From Blautia sp. AF19-10LB (lineage in GTDB: Bacteria > Bacillota > Clostridia > Lachnospirales > Lachnospiraceae): a DNA stretch of 17,485 nt. The notes below the pieces were generated by a model. That model worked only from the letters and a program-made list of their open reading frames with translations, ran no database searches and was not told the DNA's origin. The stretch is from NCBI RefSeq assembly GCF_003461245.1, contig NZ_QTWS01000001.1, positions 1 through 17,485 on the forward strand, given 5' to 3'. Both the position numbers and the translations under genes were made by a program. Below, in pieces: positions 7,149-14,506 of this stretch (position 1 is its first letter; each line of letters opens with the position of its first letter).

Positions 7149-8126
7149 ATGAGCTGTTATGAAAATTTGGTAATGAAAACACAAATGAACTATTCCGGAC
7201 ACTATAGTACCTATGCATCCGGCGGTACTGCTGTAGTGTTGAGCAAACAAAAACCACTTCCTTATGAGGAACAGATTCAGGAATTTGTTCGCAGAGTGCA
7301 GGAGGCAGAGTGTATCATAGTAGGCGGAGCATCCGGTTTATCAGCGGCTGGAGGTGGTGACTTTTATTATAGTGATACCCCTTCTTTTCGTGAGCATTTT
7401 GGAAAATTTGCAGATAAGTATGGATTCAAAGGTGCTTTTAGCGGCATGATGCATCGGTTTTCTACAAGAAATGAACACTGGGGATATGTGGCAACCTTTT
7501 TAAATACTACACAAAATGCCCCTATCAGAGAGCCATATCTGGATTTGGATAGAATCTTGCAGGGAAAGGACTTTCATATCTTAACGACTAATCAGGATAC
7601 ACAGTTTGTAAAGATTTATCCGGAAGAAAAGGTCAGTGAGATTCAGGGAGATCATCGTTTCTTCCAGTGTTCCCGGTGCTGTCAGGATGAAACATGGGAT
7701 GCCGTACAACCTGTGGCAGATATGATTGCGGCTATGGGAGAGGGGACAATGGTGCCGGATGAACTGATTCCTCGCTGCCCTCATTGTGGTGCGGAAATGT
7801 TTCCGTGGGTAAGAGGATATGGGAATTTTCTGCAAGGGAAAAAATACGAAGAAGAATATGAGAAAATCTCAAAATACATTCAAAAGAACAAAGATAGAAA
7901 AATTCTCTTGATAGAACTTGGAGTAGGGCGCATGACACCGATGTTTATACAGGAACCGTTTTGGGAACTGACAAATAGCTTGAAAGATGCATATTATATC
8001 TCCGTAAATTCAGAATATCAGTTTTTGCCGGAATTCATTGAAGATAAGGGGATTGCTATTTTGGGAGATATAGGAACAGTATTAAAAGATTTGCGGAAAA
8101 CAAAAGAGGAAAGTGCATTTGTATAG
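7149..8126 (+). CDS. SIR2-family protein 3, SirTM-like with N-terminal extension
   Basis: This 325-residue paralogue has the best-kept motifs: GGASGLSAAGG (59-69), TTNQD (146-150), Gln166-Gly167 at the catalytic His position (EIQG), zinc cysteines 174, 177/178, 200 and 203, and GVGRMTP. It carries about 35 more N-terminal residues than its neighbours, rich in Tyr, Ser and Thr, with no obvious signal peptide or known domain. AGGAG at 7134-7138 sits 10 bases from ATG 7149 but only 1 base from ATG 7140, so I choose 7149. It follows the cysteine protein by about 50 bases and ends the operon before a strong hairpin. ADP-ribosyltransferase activity is inferred; deacylase activity is less likely without His. 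Confidence 0.82.
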   Translation: MSCYENLVMKTQMNYSGHYSTYASGGTAVVLSKQKPLPYEEQIQEFVRRVQEAECIIVGGASGLSAAGGGDFYYSDTPSFREHFGKFADKYGFKGAFSGMMHRFSTRNEHWGYVATFLNTTQNAPIREPYLDLDRILQGKDFHILTTNQDTQFVKIYPEEKVSEIQGDHRFFQCSRCCQDETWDAVQPVADMIAAMGEGTMVPDELIPRCPHCGAEMFPWVRGYGNFLQGKKYEEEYEKISKYIQKNKDRKILLIELGVGRMTPMFIQEPFWELTNSLKDAYYISVNSEYQFLPEFIEDKGIAILGDIGTVLKDLRKTKEESAFV

Positions 8127-8181
8127 GATACTTGTTCTTGACATTCCACTTAATGGAGAAACATTAGAATATTGATTGATA

Positions 8182-8218
8182 CAAAACTGCACTCAGGGAT
8201 ATTGTGGGTGCAGTTTTG
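8182..8218. terminator. Convergent terminator between SIR2 operon and araC remnant
   Basis: CAAAACTGCACTC (8182-8194) pairs with GGGTGCAGTTTTG (8206-8218) over 13 bp with one wobble around an 11-base loop. The A/T-rich stem base gives a short T run on either strand. It lies between the ends of two convergent genes. Confidence 0.7.
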
Positions 8219-8226
8219 CATTAAAA

Positions 8227-8619
8227 TTATTGATTACGATACAGTTTCTGATATGCAGTAGGTAATATCTGAAATATATCTCGGAAAGCCGATGTAAATT
8301 TACTTTGGCTTTTATATCCCACAGCGGCGGCAATTTCCGAAATAGATTTATCTTCCTGCAACAGCATATTCGATGCCAACTTCATACGGTATTCTTTCAT
8401 GCAAGAAGCGATGGGCATTCCATAGACTGCTTTGAAAACGGATTTCAAAGTAGTGGTGTTCATCAGGTACTGTTTTGACAACTCTTTAATAGTATAGTGG
8501 CGTTTTAGGTCGGATGTCATCAGACTGTGAATTTCTTTGATAGTTTCCACCTGTCCGGAAACATACTGGTTCAATCTTTTTGTATTTTCTAAATCCAGCA
8601 TATCTAAAAACAACAGCAA
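8227..8619 (-). pseudogene. AraC-family regulator, N-terminus lost
   Basis: This is the C-terminal 130 residues of an AraC/XylS regulator. The two helix-turn-helix units are present (KRHYTIKELSKQYLMNTTTL, then SISEIAAAVGYKSQSKFTSA, ending FRDIFQILPTAYQKLYRNQ). Relatives are about 300 residues, so the ligand-sensing half is gone. Upstream on the minus strand the frame stays open with family-like sequence (FKLKVQELLLFLD) but meets a stop near 8660, and the only start nearby is a TTG with no ribosome site. The break lies around 8650, next to a RepA remnant. It converges on the SIR2 operon and could once have regulated it. Confidence 0.75.
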
Positions 8620-8677
8620 CTCTTGAACTTTTAATTTGAAATAAGGTATAAAAAATTAATGGGTGTCAGGCACTAAG

Positions 8678-8758
8678 GTGGATTTTATTTATCGAAGTCA
8701 TCAGGGATTAGGAAAGCCGATTAAGATATATGTGTATGAAAGCTATTGTAAAAAATAA
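8678..8758 (+). pseudogene. RepA_N-type replication initiator, tail remnant
   Basis: A 26-codon frame ending at TAA 8756 reads VDFIYRSHQGLGKPIKIYVY. The QGLGKPxKIYV core resembles the wing of the N-terminal winged-helix domain in RepA_N initiators found in clostridial conjugative elements, where it is followed by much more protein. It is too short for certainty and has no start signal. It fits the other conjugative debris in the window. Confidence 0.4.
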
Positions 8759-8778
8759 TATAACATGACATAATCGGA

Positions 8779-8807
8779 TTGACTAAAGAAACACAGATAT
8801 TTATAAT
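8779..8807 (+). promoter_or_regulatory. Sigma-A-type promoter for the HTH gene
   Basis: TTGACT (8779-8784) and TATAAT (8802-8807) are exactly 17 bases apart. They lie 40 bases before the start of the coiled-coil/HTH gene at 8847. Confidence 0.7.
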
Positions 8808-8846
8808 ATAGACAAAATGAGAATGACATAGATGGAGGACAGGGTA

Positions 8847-9125
8847 ATGGAGAAATCTGTAACACTTGAAGAGGCATTAAAAAGAATTGAGGAGTTGGAA
8901 AAAGAGAATGTAGAACTTCGGGAGGAATTGGAGTATTACAGAAATCGTAAGTTAAGCGGTCGTCAGAAACATAACGCCAAGTGGATGGCAATTTATAATG
9001 ATTTTGTTGTTGGGTATGAGAGCGGCATGACAATGGTAGAAATTGCGAAGAGGAACAATGTCAGTGAGAGGACGATTTATAGGTATAAAGCGTATTATGA
9101 CAAACTGAGGGAAAAAGAGGAATAG
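8847..9125 (+). CDS. Small coiled-coil/helix-turn-helix protein
   Basis: This 92-residue protein has an acidic, Glu/Lys-rich helical N-terminus (about 6-37, heptad-like, probably a coiled coil). A basic linker follows, then a resolvase- or MerR-like helix-turn-helix (SGMTMVEIAKRNNVSERTIY, about 60-79). It is probably a small DNA-binding cargo protein of conjugative elements, perhaps a regulator. ATG 8847 is chosen because GGAGG lies 8 bases upstream; the in-frame ATG 8832 has no ribosome site. It has a near-consensus promoter and looks intact although the genes on either side are broken. Its target is unknown. Confidence 0.75.
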   Translation: MEKSVTLEEALKRIEELEKENVELREELEYYRNRKLSGRQKHNAKWMAIYNDFVVGYESGMTMVEIAKRNNVSERTIYRYKAYYDKLREKEE

Positions 9126-9162
9126 ACCATTTTGCTGATGTCAGCAATATGTTGTATGAGAG

Positions 9163-9984
9163 TTGCGGACGATTTTTTTGACCGCAAATCTTAACAGTAA
9201 GAGCAGATATAATCCTCATGTATTTACAGAGCAAGGATTATATATGCTGATGACTGTTTTGAAAGGACCGTTGGCTGTTAAGCAGAGCAAGGCATTAATA
9301 AGAACCTTTAAGAAAATGAAAGATTACATATTAGAAAATCGTGATTTAATCGGGCAGCGGGAAATACTTCAGTTAAGCATGGAAACTGCTAACAACAGAA
9401 TAGAAATTAACAAAATCAACTCAGATATGATATCTATTGAAAAGCAGATTTCAGATGTTGCAGAAGGCTTGAAGGATGTTGTGACAAAATCTGAGTTGGC
9501 TGATATGATGAACAGCTTTGTTTCAGACGATGATGACAAGTGGCTCATGTTTAATGCAAAATTCAGTAGTGCAGATGAGGTATATGAGTCCATTTATAAA
9601 TAGGCAAAGTCGTCAATATATGTCGTTGACAATTATATTGGTTTAAGGACGCTGGTACACCTTAAGAATTCTCCTACTGGAGTAGATATTATTTTATTCA
9701 GTGATAATGTTGGAAATAATAAACTTCACAACATAGAATTTGCAGATTTCTGCAAGGAGTACCCAACAGTAAATTTGTCAATAAAAAAGACAGGCGGTAT
9801 ATTCCATGATCGTTTTATCGTGTTGGATTATGGAACTGCTGATGAAAGGGTTTTCTTATGTGGTGCTTCATCAAAGGATGCTGGCGCTAGAATAACCAGT
9901 ATTGTTGAAGATTATGGAATATCTAAATATGCCCCTGTGATTGCCACGCTGTTAAAAAATTCGACGTTAATTTTACCACAATAG
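9163..9984 (+). pseudogene. ORF6N-domain protein, truncated and split by an amber stop
   Basis: This is a phage/mobile-element protein of the ORF6N (RhuM/KilA-N-like) group. The core YNPHVFTEQGLYMLMTVLKG and KQSKALIRTFKKMKDYI is typical of the end of the ORF6N domain. A helical region and a C-terminal part with HDRFIVLD (phospholipase-D-like HxR) and GASSKDAG follow. The N-terminal domain start is missing: the only upstream start is TTG 9163, with no ribosome site. One TAG at 9601-9603 splits the gene, and the same frame then continues without a gap to 9984. It is a decayed gene. The function of the family is unclear, with DNA binding likely. Confidence 0.75.
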
Positions 9985-10001
9985 AGGGGAGCGAATGATT
10001 A

Positions 10002-10112
10002 AACATTCGTAAAGACAATCTATTAACACAAGAGGAGTTTGGCAAATTATTTCATGTTACCAGGCAAACTGTTTCAAATTGGGAAAACGGAAAAAGTTAT
10101 CCTGATTTGTAA
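10002..10112 (+). pseudogene. XRE-family helix-turn-helix fragment
   Basis: A frame reads NIRKDNLLTQEEFGKLFHVT then RQTVSNWENGKSYPDL, which is a textbook Cro/C1-type helix-turn-helix, followed by TAA at 10110. Sequence after the stop (ILVSMSNQF) still looks like the same family, so a point nonsense mutation is likely. It has no proper start: the nearby ATG 9995 is in another frame and ends after five codons. Confidence 0.65.
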
Positions 10113-10270
10113 ATCCTTGTAAGCATGAGTAATCAATTTAGCTCGCACCCAGTGCTCCTTAAGGCAAAGTAGAAATAGTGCAATTTTTACATGATATTAT
10201 ACAAGAATTACATAGAAATATATCGTATTATTGATATGGTATTCTTGAGTTGTATGTGAGGAGAAAAACT

Positions 10271-11593
10271 ATGGCAGCGGAAAGAAAAACATTAACACAG
10301 CTATCTGTGCCAATATGCTTAGAAACTTTATTTTATATGCTTTCAGGTATGGTTGATACGCTTATGCTATCATCTGTAAGTGATCAGGCTGTAGGAGCAG
10401 TGGGAACAGCAAATACATATATAGGTGTTTTTATTATTATGTTTGGAGTAATATCGTCGGGTATGATAGCTGTTATGTCACAAAATATCGGAGCCGGAAG
10501 ACCGGGGATAGCATATCAGGCAAGACAACTTGGACTTATATTCAACGCATTGATAGGTATCGTAATGTCTGTCATTCTTGCTACTTTTTCTGGTGGGATA
10601 CTTCGAATCGTAAGTATTGCTCCGGCTTTGCTTGAGCCGGCTGAAATATATCTTAGAATTGTTGGCGGCGCATGTTTTTTAAATGCACTGATTCCTATTT
10701 TCTCCAGTTATTTGAGAGTGTTTGGATATACAAAACATTCTTTGATAGGAACTGTTGTTGGAAATGTTCTCAATATAATACTTAATTCAGTATTTTTATT
10801 TGCATTCAACTGGGGTGTGATGGGAGTTGCTGTTGCCACGGTTATTTCGAGAGTTGTAAATCTTATTATTGTAGCCGGCATGGGGGCTGTACTTATAAAA
10901 GCAAAGCAGAGTCCTGAGCGAATTACATCAAGAAAGATATTTGCACAGATTGTTAAGATTGGTTTTCCTTCTGCGCTTGAAACAGCACTTTACAACATCG
11001 CAATGACATTTATAGTGCGTTTTATGAATCAGATGGATGTGGATGGAATGAATGTTACAGCGCGTTCATATGCGATACAGATTGCAAATTTCTCGTATTG
11101 CGTGGGAGCTGCCCTTGCTCAGGCAAATGCAATTATGACCGGCTGGAGAATTGGAGCAAAAGAGTTTGAGGAATGTAGCAGGGGGACGAGAAAAGCTGCG
11201 ATATATGGTATCATCACAGCGACATGCTTTTCCGTGACCTTTGCATTTGCCGGACATTTTATCGTGCATATATTTACGGATGATACACAGATGATAAATC
11301 TTGTGGTAAAGTTGTTAATAGTAGATATATTTCTTGAACTTGGAAGGGTAACAAACCTTGTATATGGGCAGGCGTTAAAAACGAGCGGAGACGCATTTTT
11401 TCCGGTTATATTAGGTGCGATATTTATGTATTTGTTTGCAGTTGGCGGAACCTATTTTCTCGGAATACACATGGGACTTCTGGCTGTAGGAGCATATATT
11501 GCTATGGCAGGTGACGAATGTGCGAGAGCAGTGGGAATGGTACTTAGATGGAAGAGTGGAAAATGGAAGAGTAAAGGTCTTGTAGAAGTATAG
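10271..11593 (+). CDS. MATE-family efflux transporter
   Basis: This 440-residue membrane protein has about 12 predicted hydrophobic segments in two halves. It carries MATE family features near the N-terminus (LSVPICLETLFYMLSGMVDT, ALGQ-type VGAVGTANTY). MATE proteins export cationic or aromatic compounds using a Na+ or H+ gradient across the cytoplasmic membrane. ATG 10271 has AGGAG 7 bases upstream; the in-frame TTG 10250 is not needed. It is complete and about the family length. The AraC gene starts 8 bases after its stop, so the two are probably cotranscribed and the regulator may control export of a sugar-like or antimicrobial compound. The substrate is unknown. Confidence 0.9.
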   Translation: MAAERKTLTQLSVPICLETLFYMLSGMVDTLMLSSVSDQAVGAVGTANTYIGVFIIMFGVISSGMIAVMSQNIGAGRPGIAYQARQLGLIFNALIGIVMSVILATFSGGILRIVSIAPALLEPAEIYLRIVGGACFLNALIPIFSSYLRVFGYTKHSLIGTVVGNVLNIILNSVFLFAFNWGVMGVAVATVISRVVNLIIVAGMGAVLIKAKQSPERITSRKIFAQIVKIGFPSALETALYNIAMTFIVRFMNQMDVDGMNVTARSYAIQIANFSYCVGAALAQANAIMTGWRIGAKEFEECSRGTRKAAIYGIITATCFSVTFAFAGHFIVHIFTDDTQMINLVVKLLIVDIFLELGRVTNLVYGQALKTSGDAFFPVILGAIFMYLFAVGGTYFLGIHMGLLAVGAYIAMAGDECARAVGMVLRWKSGKWKSKGLVEV

Positions 11594-11601
11594 GAGAGAG
11601 T

Positions 11602-12453
11602 ATGTACTTTGAATTAAAGGAAAATAAACCGCATGGTACAAAGGATGATCCGTTTAGTACATATCATATAAAAAATGAAGGACGATCATTTCAGATACCG
11701 GCTCATTGGCATGATGAACTGGAAATTATATATGTAAAAAGTGGTTTTTTGACTGTAAGTATATCAGGAGAAAATTATGTTGGAACCCCCGGGGATGCTT
11801 TTGTAGTGTCGCCGGGTAATCTGCATTTCATGGGTTCACAGACTGGTACAGTGGATTATTTTACTTTCCTTTTTCCATTAAAATACATATCTTTTTGCAT
11901 AAATGACATGTTAGATGATAAATTACTGGAGCCGTTAAAAAATGGTCATCTAATGATAAATCCAAGAGTAAAAGATACAGCAAAAGAACTATGTGAGCAA
12001 TTGGTTGAAATATATATGGCAAAAAACAAGAAAACTGAGCCCCAAATAACTGCTCAGATAAAGACAAAAATAATTCTTTTACAATTTATTCTTGAAATGT
12101 GGGAGAAGGGCTTTATAATTGAAAATGATAAAAGCGGGAGAAATACGATAGAAAAAGAAATGATTTCATATATACAGCAGAATTTTATGGAAAAGATATC
12201 ATTAAAAGAATTTAGTGAGCAGTTTCATCTTTCGGAAAAATATATATCGCGATATTTTAAGGAACATTTTCATATTACCCTTTCGCAATATATAACACAT
12301 TTAAGGTTAGAGCATGCAAAACAGCTGTTACAAGATACGGATATTCCTGTTACAGAGATTGCAATGCAGAGTGGATATCAGAATGTAAGCTATTTTATCA
12401 GAAGCTTCAAAAAAACATATGGAGTTTCTCCGTTAAAATATAGAAAAAAATAA
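11602..12453 (+). CDS. AraC-family regulator with cupin sensor domain
   Basis: This 283-residue regulator is of normal length. An N-terminal cupin (HWHDELEIIYVKSG, 36-49, then PGDAFVVSPGNLHF) would bind a small ligand, usually a sugar. A C-terminal AraC domain (about 184-283) has two helix-turn-helix units (ISLKEFSEQFHLSEKYISRY and IPVTEIAMQSGYQNVSYFIR), ending YGVSPLKYRKK. ATG 11602 follows AGGAGAG. It lies between the MATE gene (8-base gap) and a GH13 glucosidase (70-base gap) on the same strand, and may activate both. Unlike the broken AraC at 8227-8619 it is intact. Confidence 0.92.
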   Translation: MYFELKENKPHGTKDDPFSTYHIKNEGRSFQIPAHWHDELEIIYVKSGFLTVSISGENYVGTPGDAFVVSPGNLHFMGSQTGTVDYFTFLFPLKYISFCINDMLDDKLLEPLKNGHLMINPRVKDTAKELCEQLVEIYMAKNKKTEPQITAQIKTKIILLQFILEMWEKGFIIENDKSGRNTIEKEMISYIQQNFMEKISLKEFSEQFHLSEKYISRYFKEHFHITLSQYITHLRLEHAKQLLQDTDIPVTEIAMQSGYQNVSYFIRSFKKTYGVSPLKYRKK

Positions 12454-12486
12454 GCCAGGTATATGGTTAGAAAGGAGAGGATATCC

Positions 12487-12508
12487 CGGTAGAATCAGAA
12501 AATCTGCC
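12487..12508 (+). promoter_or_regulatory. Hairpin next to the glucosidase ribosome site
   Basis: CCGGTAGA and TCTGCCGG pair (one wobble) around an 8-base A-rich loop, with GATATC sequences outside each arm. The right arm runs into the GGAGAG ribosome site at 12509. It could tune translation or be a processed intergenic element. An earlier AAAGGAGAGG at about 12471 has no start codon after it. Confidence 0.35.
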
Positions 12509-12523
12509 GGAGAGATATCGAGA

Positions 12524-14161
12524 ATGAGTATGGGAAATAAGAATAAATGGTGGAAAAATGCAGTTGTATATCAGATTTATCCGAAAAGCTTTCAAGATTC
12601 GGATGGAGATGGAATCGGTGATATTCCAGGAATTATCAGCAGATTGGATTATTTGAAAAAACTTGGAATAGATGCAATTTGGCTCTCACCAGTGTATCGT
12701 TCGCCACAGGATGACAATGGATACGATATTTCAGATTATCAGGATATTGAGCCGATGTTCGGAACAATGGAAGATATGGAACAGTTATTTGCGGAGGCAA
12801 AGAAACGCGGAATCCGAATTATGATGGATCTTGTGCTGAATCATACTTCAGATGAACACAGATGGTTTTTGGAGGCAAAGAAAAGCAAAGACAATCCGTA
12901 TCATGATTATTATGTGTGGCGTGACGGAGAAGAAGGTATTTACCCAAATGATATGAATTCTGTGTTCGGAGGACCGGCATGGGAGTGGGTTCCAGAACTG
13001 GGACAGTATTATTTTCATCAGTTTTCAGTGAAACAGCCAGATCTGAACTGGGAGAATCCGAAAGTGAGAAGAGAGCTCTATGATATGATTCTCTGGTGGA
13101 TGGAAAAAGGAGCAGGTGGATTTCGTCTGGATGTAATCGATCAGATTGCAAAAGAGCCAGATCTTAAGATCACAAATAATGGACCAAAGCTGCATGAATT
13201 TCTGCGTGAACTAAGCAGAGAAACATTTCAGAAGGGGGATATGATCACTGTTGGAGAAGCCTGGGGAGCAACACCGGAAATTGCAAAGAAATATAGTAAT
13301 CCAGATGGCAGTGAATTTTCTATGGTTTTTCAGTTTGAGCACATTATGCTTGATCAGGAAGAAGGAAAAGAAAAATGGGATACGATTCCATTGAATCTGG
13401 TTAAGCTGAAAAAATGCCTTGCAAAGTGGCAGAATACTTTATATCAGACAGGATGGAACAGTCTGTTCATGAATAACCATGATCTTCCTAGAATCGTGTC
13501 GCGTTGGGGAAATGACGGAAAATACAGAAAAGAGTCGGCAACAATGCTGGCGACAATGCTTCATGGAATGCAGGGAACTCCTTACATTTACCAGGGAGAA
13601 GAGCTGGGAATGACGAATGTGCAGTTTGACAGCATCGAGGAATATGAAGATATTGAGACATTGAATATGTACAAAGAGCGTCTGGAAAAAGGATATCAGC
13701 CAGAAGAAATCATGCAGTCTATCTACGCAAGAAGCCGTGATAATGCCCGTACTCCGATGCAGTGGAGCGGGGATGAGAACGGAGGATTCACAACAGGAGA
13801 ACCATGGTTTGCCGTGAATCCAAATTATACCAGAATCAATGCCAAAGAGGCACTGGAAGATGAAAATTCGGTATTTTACTATTATCAGAAGCTGATTCGT
13901 TTAAGAAAAGAAAATCCAGTATTTGTGAATGGAAAATTTGAACTTCTTCTGCCGGAAGATGAGAGAATTTTCGCCTATACGAGAACAGATGAGCATACAA
14001 AGATGCTGGTATGTACAAACTTTACGGATGAGGAAGTTAGCTGCCCATTGCTTGATGAGTGGAAAGCCGGGGAAGTCTGGATCCGGAATTATGAGGACGA
14101 CAGAGAAGGAAATATATTGCGTCCTTATGAGGCGGTGATAATTGCATTTGCTGGCAAATAG
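12524..14161 (+). CDS. GH13 alpha-glucosidase (oligo-1,6-glucosidase type)
   Basis: This 545-residue enzyme of the GH13_31 type is complete and the usual length. It has the four conserved regions: DLVLNHTSD (102-110), GGFRLDVID with nucleophile Asp203, VGEAWG with acid/base Glu245, and NNHD with Asp320. The N-terminal VVYQIYPKSFQDSDGDGIGD is typical, and a small beta-domain ends the protein. Val204 after the nucleophile is the residue associated with alpha-1,6 rather than alpha-1,4 preference in this family, so isomalto-oligosaccharides or panose-like sugars are likely substrates. There is no signal peptide, so it is cytosolic. ATG 12524 has GGAGAG 9 bases upstream. It follows the AraC regulator; no transporter for its substrate is in view. 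Confidence 0.93.
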   Translation: MSMGNKNKWWKNAVVYQIYPKSFQDSDGDGIGDIPGIISRLDYLKKLGIDAIWLSPVYRSPQDDNGYDISDYQDIEPMFGTMEDMEQLFAEAKKRGIRIMMDLVLNHTSDEHRWFLEAKKSKDNPYHDYYVWRDGEEGIYPNDMNSVFGGPAWEWVPELGQYYFHQFSVKQPDLNWENPKVRRELYDMILWWMEKGAGGFRLDVIDQIAKEPDLKITNNGPKLHEFLRELSRETFQKGDMITVGEAWGATPEIAKKYSNPDGSEFSMVFQFEHIMLDQEEGKEKWDTIPLNLVKLKKCLAKWQNTLYQTGWNSLFMNNHDLPRIVSRWGNDGKYRKESATMLATMLHGMQGTPYIYQGEELGMTNVQFDSIEEYEDIETLNMYKERLEKGYQPEEIMQSIYARSRDNARTPMQWSGDENGGFTTGEPWFAVNPNYTRINAKEALEDENSVFYYYQKLIRLRKENPVFVNGKFELLLPEDERIFAYTRTDEHTKMLVCTNFTDEEVSCPLLDEWKAGEVWIRNYEDDREGNILRPYEAVIIAFAGK

Positions 14162-14187
14162 ATTGAGTTTCTTTTTTAGCATCAAAA

Positions 14188-14215
14188 TTCACTTACTAGC
14201 ATAAGTAATAGTGAA
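14188..14215. repeat. Imperfect inverted repeat after the glucosidase gene
   Basis: TTCACTTACT (14188-14197) pairs with AGTAATAGTGAA (14204-14215) with a two-base bulge. There is no T run on the plus strand, so it is not a convincing terminator. The gap 14162-14261 shows nothing else recognisable. Confidence 0.4.
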
Positions 14216-14261
14216 ATTATGTGGATTTCAACTTATTATAAGTGTAAGATAATAACTATTG

Positions 14262-14332
14262 AAATCGCCGTGTACCGAACGGTACGCACGGTGGTGTGAG
14301 AGGACGGGAGCTAATCACTCCCTCCTACTCGA
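14262..14332 (+). ncRNA. Orphan 3' end of a second group II intron (domains V-VI)
   Basis: GCCGTGTACC-GAAC-GGTACGCACGGT is a group II domain V hairpin. It is followed by GTGTGAGAGGACGGGAG, CTAATCA, CTCCC (domain VI) and the typical 3' end TCCTACTCGAT. It differs from the intron at 1-1658 and so belongs to another lineage. No reverse transcriptase or 5' domains lie upstream: the glucosidase gene ends only 100 bases before. It is a 5'-truncated relic, or possibly a reduced intron helped in trans. Confidence 0.75.
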
Positions 14333-14454
14333 TTACTTATTTTACAGTAGCATTTTAACAAAACATGACAAGAATTCTCCTTCCTCTATAGGTGGGAGAT
14401 GAATTGTAGATCTGAGCATAAATGCTCAAAAGAATTTTATAAACAAAAAAACAC

Positions 14455-14483
14455 TTGTTCTTGTGCTTGGATTGTATTATAAT
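14455..14483 (+). promoter_or_regulatory. tnpB promoter
   Basis: TTGTTC (14455-14460) and TATAAT (14478-14483) are 17 bases apart, just upstream of the tnpB frame. A short dyad GAACA-TAT-TGTTC (14490-14502) follows; its function is unknown. Confidence 0.55.
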
Positions 14484-14506
14484 AAAAAAGAACATATTGT
14501 TCGAAA

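Noticed and set aside
4983..8126. SIR2 genes as an antiphage defence system (ThsA, Avs or pAgo-SIR2 type)
   Set aside because: The proteins are compact zinc-ribbon sirtuin-like enzymes without the extra effector, STAND or Argonaute domains, and sit with a cysteine-rich protein under an Rrf2 regulator. Nothing specific to defence is seen, although neighbouring mobile DNA makes the idea tempting.
8660..8672. GGGTGTCAGGCAC as a repeat or IS end
   Set aside because: It resembles a motif seen in dispersed repeats of many genomes, but only one half-site is present and no second copy was seen in the window.
14490..14502. LexA/SOS box GAACATATTGTTC
   Set aside because: The spacing between GAAC and GTTC is five bases, not the four of the Firmicute LexA box, and it lies inside a tnpB leader.
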